Source: Citromicrobium sp.
Lineage (GTDB): Bacteria > Pseudomonadota > Alphaproteobacteria > Sphingomonadales > Sphingomonadaceae
DNA length: 23,202 nt
Direction of reading: 5' to 3'
Assembly (NCBI GenBank): GCA_003248395.1
Contig: QFNA01000015.1
Location: 1-23,202, forward strand
Shown here: positions 21,901 through 23,202 of the stretch, in pieces
How positions within the stretch are numbered: position 1 is the stretch's first letter
How the letters are laid out: every line of letters starts with the position of its first letter
Made by a program: the position numbers and the translations under genes
The notes under the pieces: generated by a model
Databases searched by the model: none
What the model saw: only the letters and a program-made list of their open reading frames with translations
What the model was told of the DNA's origin: nothing

Positions 21901-23202
21901 CAACGCGCAATTGCGCTATCAGGGCGCCGCCGAAAGCCTCTGGCGTCTGGCGGCAATCGATGCCTTCGACCTGACCGGCCCGGTTGCGATCGCCGCCAAC
22001 GCCACCGGTTCGCTTGCCGAACCGCGCGTCCGCGGCACCGTGCGTAGCGACGATTTGCGGGTGCGCAGCTCGCTTTCGGGCACGGACATCCGTGACGCGT
22101 CGGTTCGCGGCACGTTCTCCGGTTCGCGTCTCCAGCTTACGAGCTTCTCCGGCACCACCGACAATGGCGGCAGCGTGACCGGTAGCGGCATTGTCGATCT
22201 CGCCGGTATGGGCGAGCAGGTCCAGGGGCGCTCGGTGGAAGTGCGCGGCCCCACGCTCGACCTCAGGGCATCGGCGCGCAATGCACATCTGCTAGACGCC
22301 AACGGGCTCAGCGCGACGATCACAGGCCCGCTGCGCATAGTTTCGAACGGGCTGGGCGGCACGATCGCCGGCCGCGTCCAGATCAATCGTGCGAGCTGGG
22401 AGCTCGGCATGGCCGCCGAAGACATGGCGTTGCCGAGGATCAGCACCCGCGAAATCAATCTTCCGGCAGACCGCGCGCCGGCAGCATCGGCCTCGCGCCC
22501 CTGGCGCTACCTTATCGATGCCAAGGGCAATTCGCGGATCGATGTCGATGGCATGGGCCTCGAAAGCGAATGGGGTGCCGACATCACGCTGCGCGGAACG
22601 ACCGACGAACCGCGCATCGGCGGCAGCGCGAGCGTCGTGCGCGGCGACTACACCTTCGCTGGCACGACCTTCGAACTGACCCGCGGCGAAATTAATTTCG
22701 ACGTCTCCGGCCCGATCGATCCCCGCCTCGACATTCGTGCCGAGACCGAGGCGTCGGGCACCGATGTCATCGTGACGATTACCGGCAATGCGACCGAGCC
22801 GGAAATCGCCTTCACCTCCGACCCAGCATTGCCAGAGGAAGAGATCTTGGCCCGCCTGCTGTTCGGTGGCTCGATCACCTCGCTTTCGGCGACCGACGCG
22901 CTCCAGCTGGGCGCGGCGCTGGCGAGCCTGCGTGGCGGTGGTGGAATGGACCCGATCAACGAGTTACGCACCGCCGTCGGCCTCGACCGGCTGCGGATCG
23001 TCAGCGCCGATCCGGCGCTTGGCCGCGGCACCGGTGTTGCACTGGGCAAGAACATCGGTCGGCGCTTCTACGTCGAGATCATCACCGACGGGCGCGGCTA
23101 CAGCGCGACCGAGGCAGAGTTCCGCATCACCAGCTGGCTCTCCATCCTCGCCAGCGTCTCGACCATCGGTCGCGAGAGCATCGTTGCAGAGATCGAACGC
23201 GA
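18998..23202 (+). CDS. tamB: Translocation and assembly module inner-membrane protein TamB (DUF490); 3' end cut by the window
   Basis: Large AsmA/TamB-type protein spanning the periplasm from the inner membrane to TamA. The frame is open from the ATG at 18998 to the last base, giving 1401 codons. A basic N-terminus is followed by a single membrane anchor (about residues 28-47). A very long beta-rich, repetitive region follows, with the DUF490 domain at the C-terminus. Its hallmarks are visible: RGDYTFAGTTFELTRGEINF, then VTITGNATEPEIAFTSDPALPEEEILARLLFG. The last readable residues (VAEIER, then GA of the next codon) resemble the usual TamB ending, so probably only a few codons are missing. 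The start overlaps tamA by one base. TamB-type proteins are also implicated in phospholipid transport. Confidence 0.94.
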   Translation, partial: MADEQPVLSDEPVSAPRRKSRAGRAAKWVFGVIAGLVLLIVAAILLLNTPIGERFLADRIARQTFPNGLNVSIGRIDGNIYGEAVLHDVRLSDPQGVFLTIPRAEVDWNPRGWLSNRLEIDSFAARRAQMTRIPEFLPSEEEGPILPGFDISVDELTIDNLMLAPGIAGENPQRVDLVGEVQIEDSRVFVDADARLGQRDSVALLINAEPDGNDFDLSADVSATGDGAIAGLLGLTTPYEARVRGAGTWTAWNGGLLLQSEGERVAALKITNRSGRFGLLGKVDPSDFVTGTLANALGDDVAIRSVIEIDERRFDGRSTLVGRGIFLDGNGLIDLAENRAENYEVFARLRDPALFGPDMRIEDARARATIDGDFTDLTIVHDLNVGRFVTGTTQIAGLSQEGTARYDGERWTLPLSLQVARIETGNAMADPRLVNGVGRGQIVLAGSRLTGDDLRIAFPGLAANIALVGDLDAGRYQVRGPVRADRLVLDNVGTAGGTAMIDFDLTPSGWRVAADLDARISQVSNATLANLAGPSIRVRGGIATGSGAALDFNNLRVNSQKLSLAMDGSVDGGTTQLAGRGSHVDYGPFTVQARITDAGPTAELVFAEPFNGLNDVRVAIAPTEEGFAIDTEGGSILGPFAGELGLYAPANGPTRIDIETLTVSDTSVSGALTLVDGGAQGNLALTGGGLDGTIALAPRSGGQGVDVDLSARNASFGGATRLTIARAEIDATGVVGEGNINFSGNASAQGIGYGTLFIGRLAARGEVENGVGRVDANISGRRSSRFALDLNALFRSDRIAVAAQGEFAGKRITMPRRAVLTAIDGGGWQLAPTQVNYGDGGALASGSFGSGETALSLKLARMPLSLVDIVSADLGVGGTISGTIDYSAVDGGLPTGTARVKVDDLTRSGLVLSSKPVDLSLVASLGTDRLQARAVLRNEDIQRGRIQALITGLPATGALSQRLRAGSLNAQLRYQGAAESLWRLAAIDAFDLTGPVAIAANATGSLAEPRVRGTVRSDDLRVRSSLSGTDIRDASVRGTFSGSRLQLTSFSGTTDNGGSVTGSGIVDLAGMGEQVQGRSVEVRGPTLDLRASARNAHLLDANGLSATITGPLRIVSNGLGGTIAGRVQINRASWELGMAAEDMALPRISTREINLPADRAPAASASRPWRYLIDAKGNSRIDVDGMGLESEWGADITLRGTTDEPRIGGSASVVRGDYTFAGTTFELTRGEINFDVSGPIDPRLDIRAETEASGTDVIVTITGNATEPEIAFTSDPALPEEEILARLLFGGSITSLSATDALQLGAALASLRGGGGMDPINELRTAVGLDRLRIVSADPALGRGTGVALGKNIGRRFYVEIITDGRGYSATEAEFRITSWLSILASVSTIGRESIVAEIER

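Noticed and set aside
20519..22288. 589-codon minus-strand open frame across tamB
   Set aside because: Composition is extremely Arg/Ala-rich, as expected for an antisense frame in GC-rich DNA, and it runs through tamB, whose frame is uninterrupted and carries the DUF490 motifs.

Overview
The window looks like a chromosomal housekeeping stretch from an alphaproteobacterium of the Sphingomonadales, most likely an Erythrobacteraceae (Erythrobacter/Qipengyuania-like). This is inferred from the GC-rich codon use, the gene orders ispH-thrB-rnhA and argS-SPOR-nagZ-scpA-scpB-tatABC, the TamA/TamB pair, and the protein sequence style. I saw no rRNA, tRNA, insertion sequence, prophage or CRISPR array.

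Layout. (1) 49-762, minus: a CpaA-type prepilin peptidase, divergent from a plus-strand pair at 782-2922, an alpha/beta hydrolase overlapped by an FAD-dependent oxidoreductase. (2) 2986-3162: a small YegP-like (DUF1508) protein, convergent with the minus-strand operon ispH-thrB-rnhA (5546 down to 3159). thrB is broken by a small deletion that removes the kinase catalytic loop and shifts the frame. (3) 5640-6293: a lipoprotein of unknown function. (4) 6341-12868: a tightly packed plus-strand series argS, SPOR-domain protein, nagZ, scpA, scpB, tatA, tatB, tatC. It links translation, septal and peptidoglycan metabolism, chromosome segregation and twin-arginine export. (5) 12853-14502, minus: an exported amidohydrolase whose end overlaps tatC. 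(6) 14616-15869: a threonine ammonia-lyase with a C-terminal ACT-like region. (7) 16025-23202: bpt (N-end-rule leucyltransferase), tamA and tamB, probably one operon. tamB runs off the right edge, probably only a few codons before its end.

Main points for a second look: the thrB lesion; a leader hairpin that buries the ispH ribosome-binding site next to its start codon; a CtrA-like box with an embedded GANTC (CcrM-type) site upstream of bpt-tamA-tamB; an inverted repeat in the cpaA/hydrolase divergent region; and two genes (hydrolase, tamA) without a convincing start codon. I found no clearly new multi-gene system. Most of the window is conserved core genome, and the novelty lies in regulation and gene decay.
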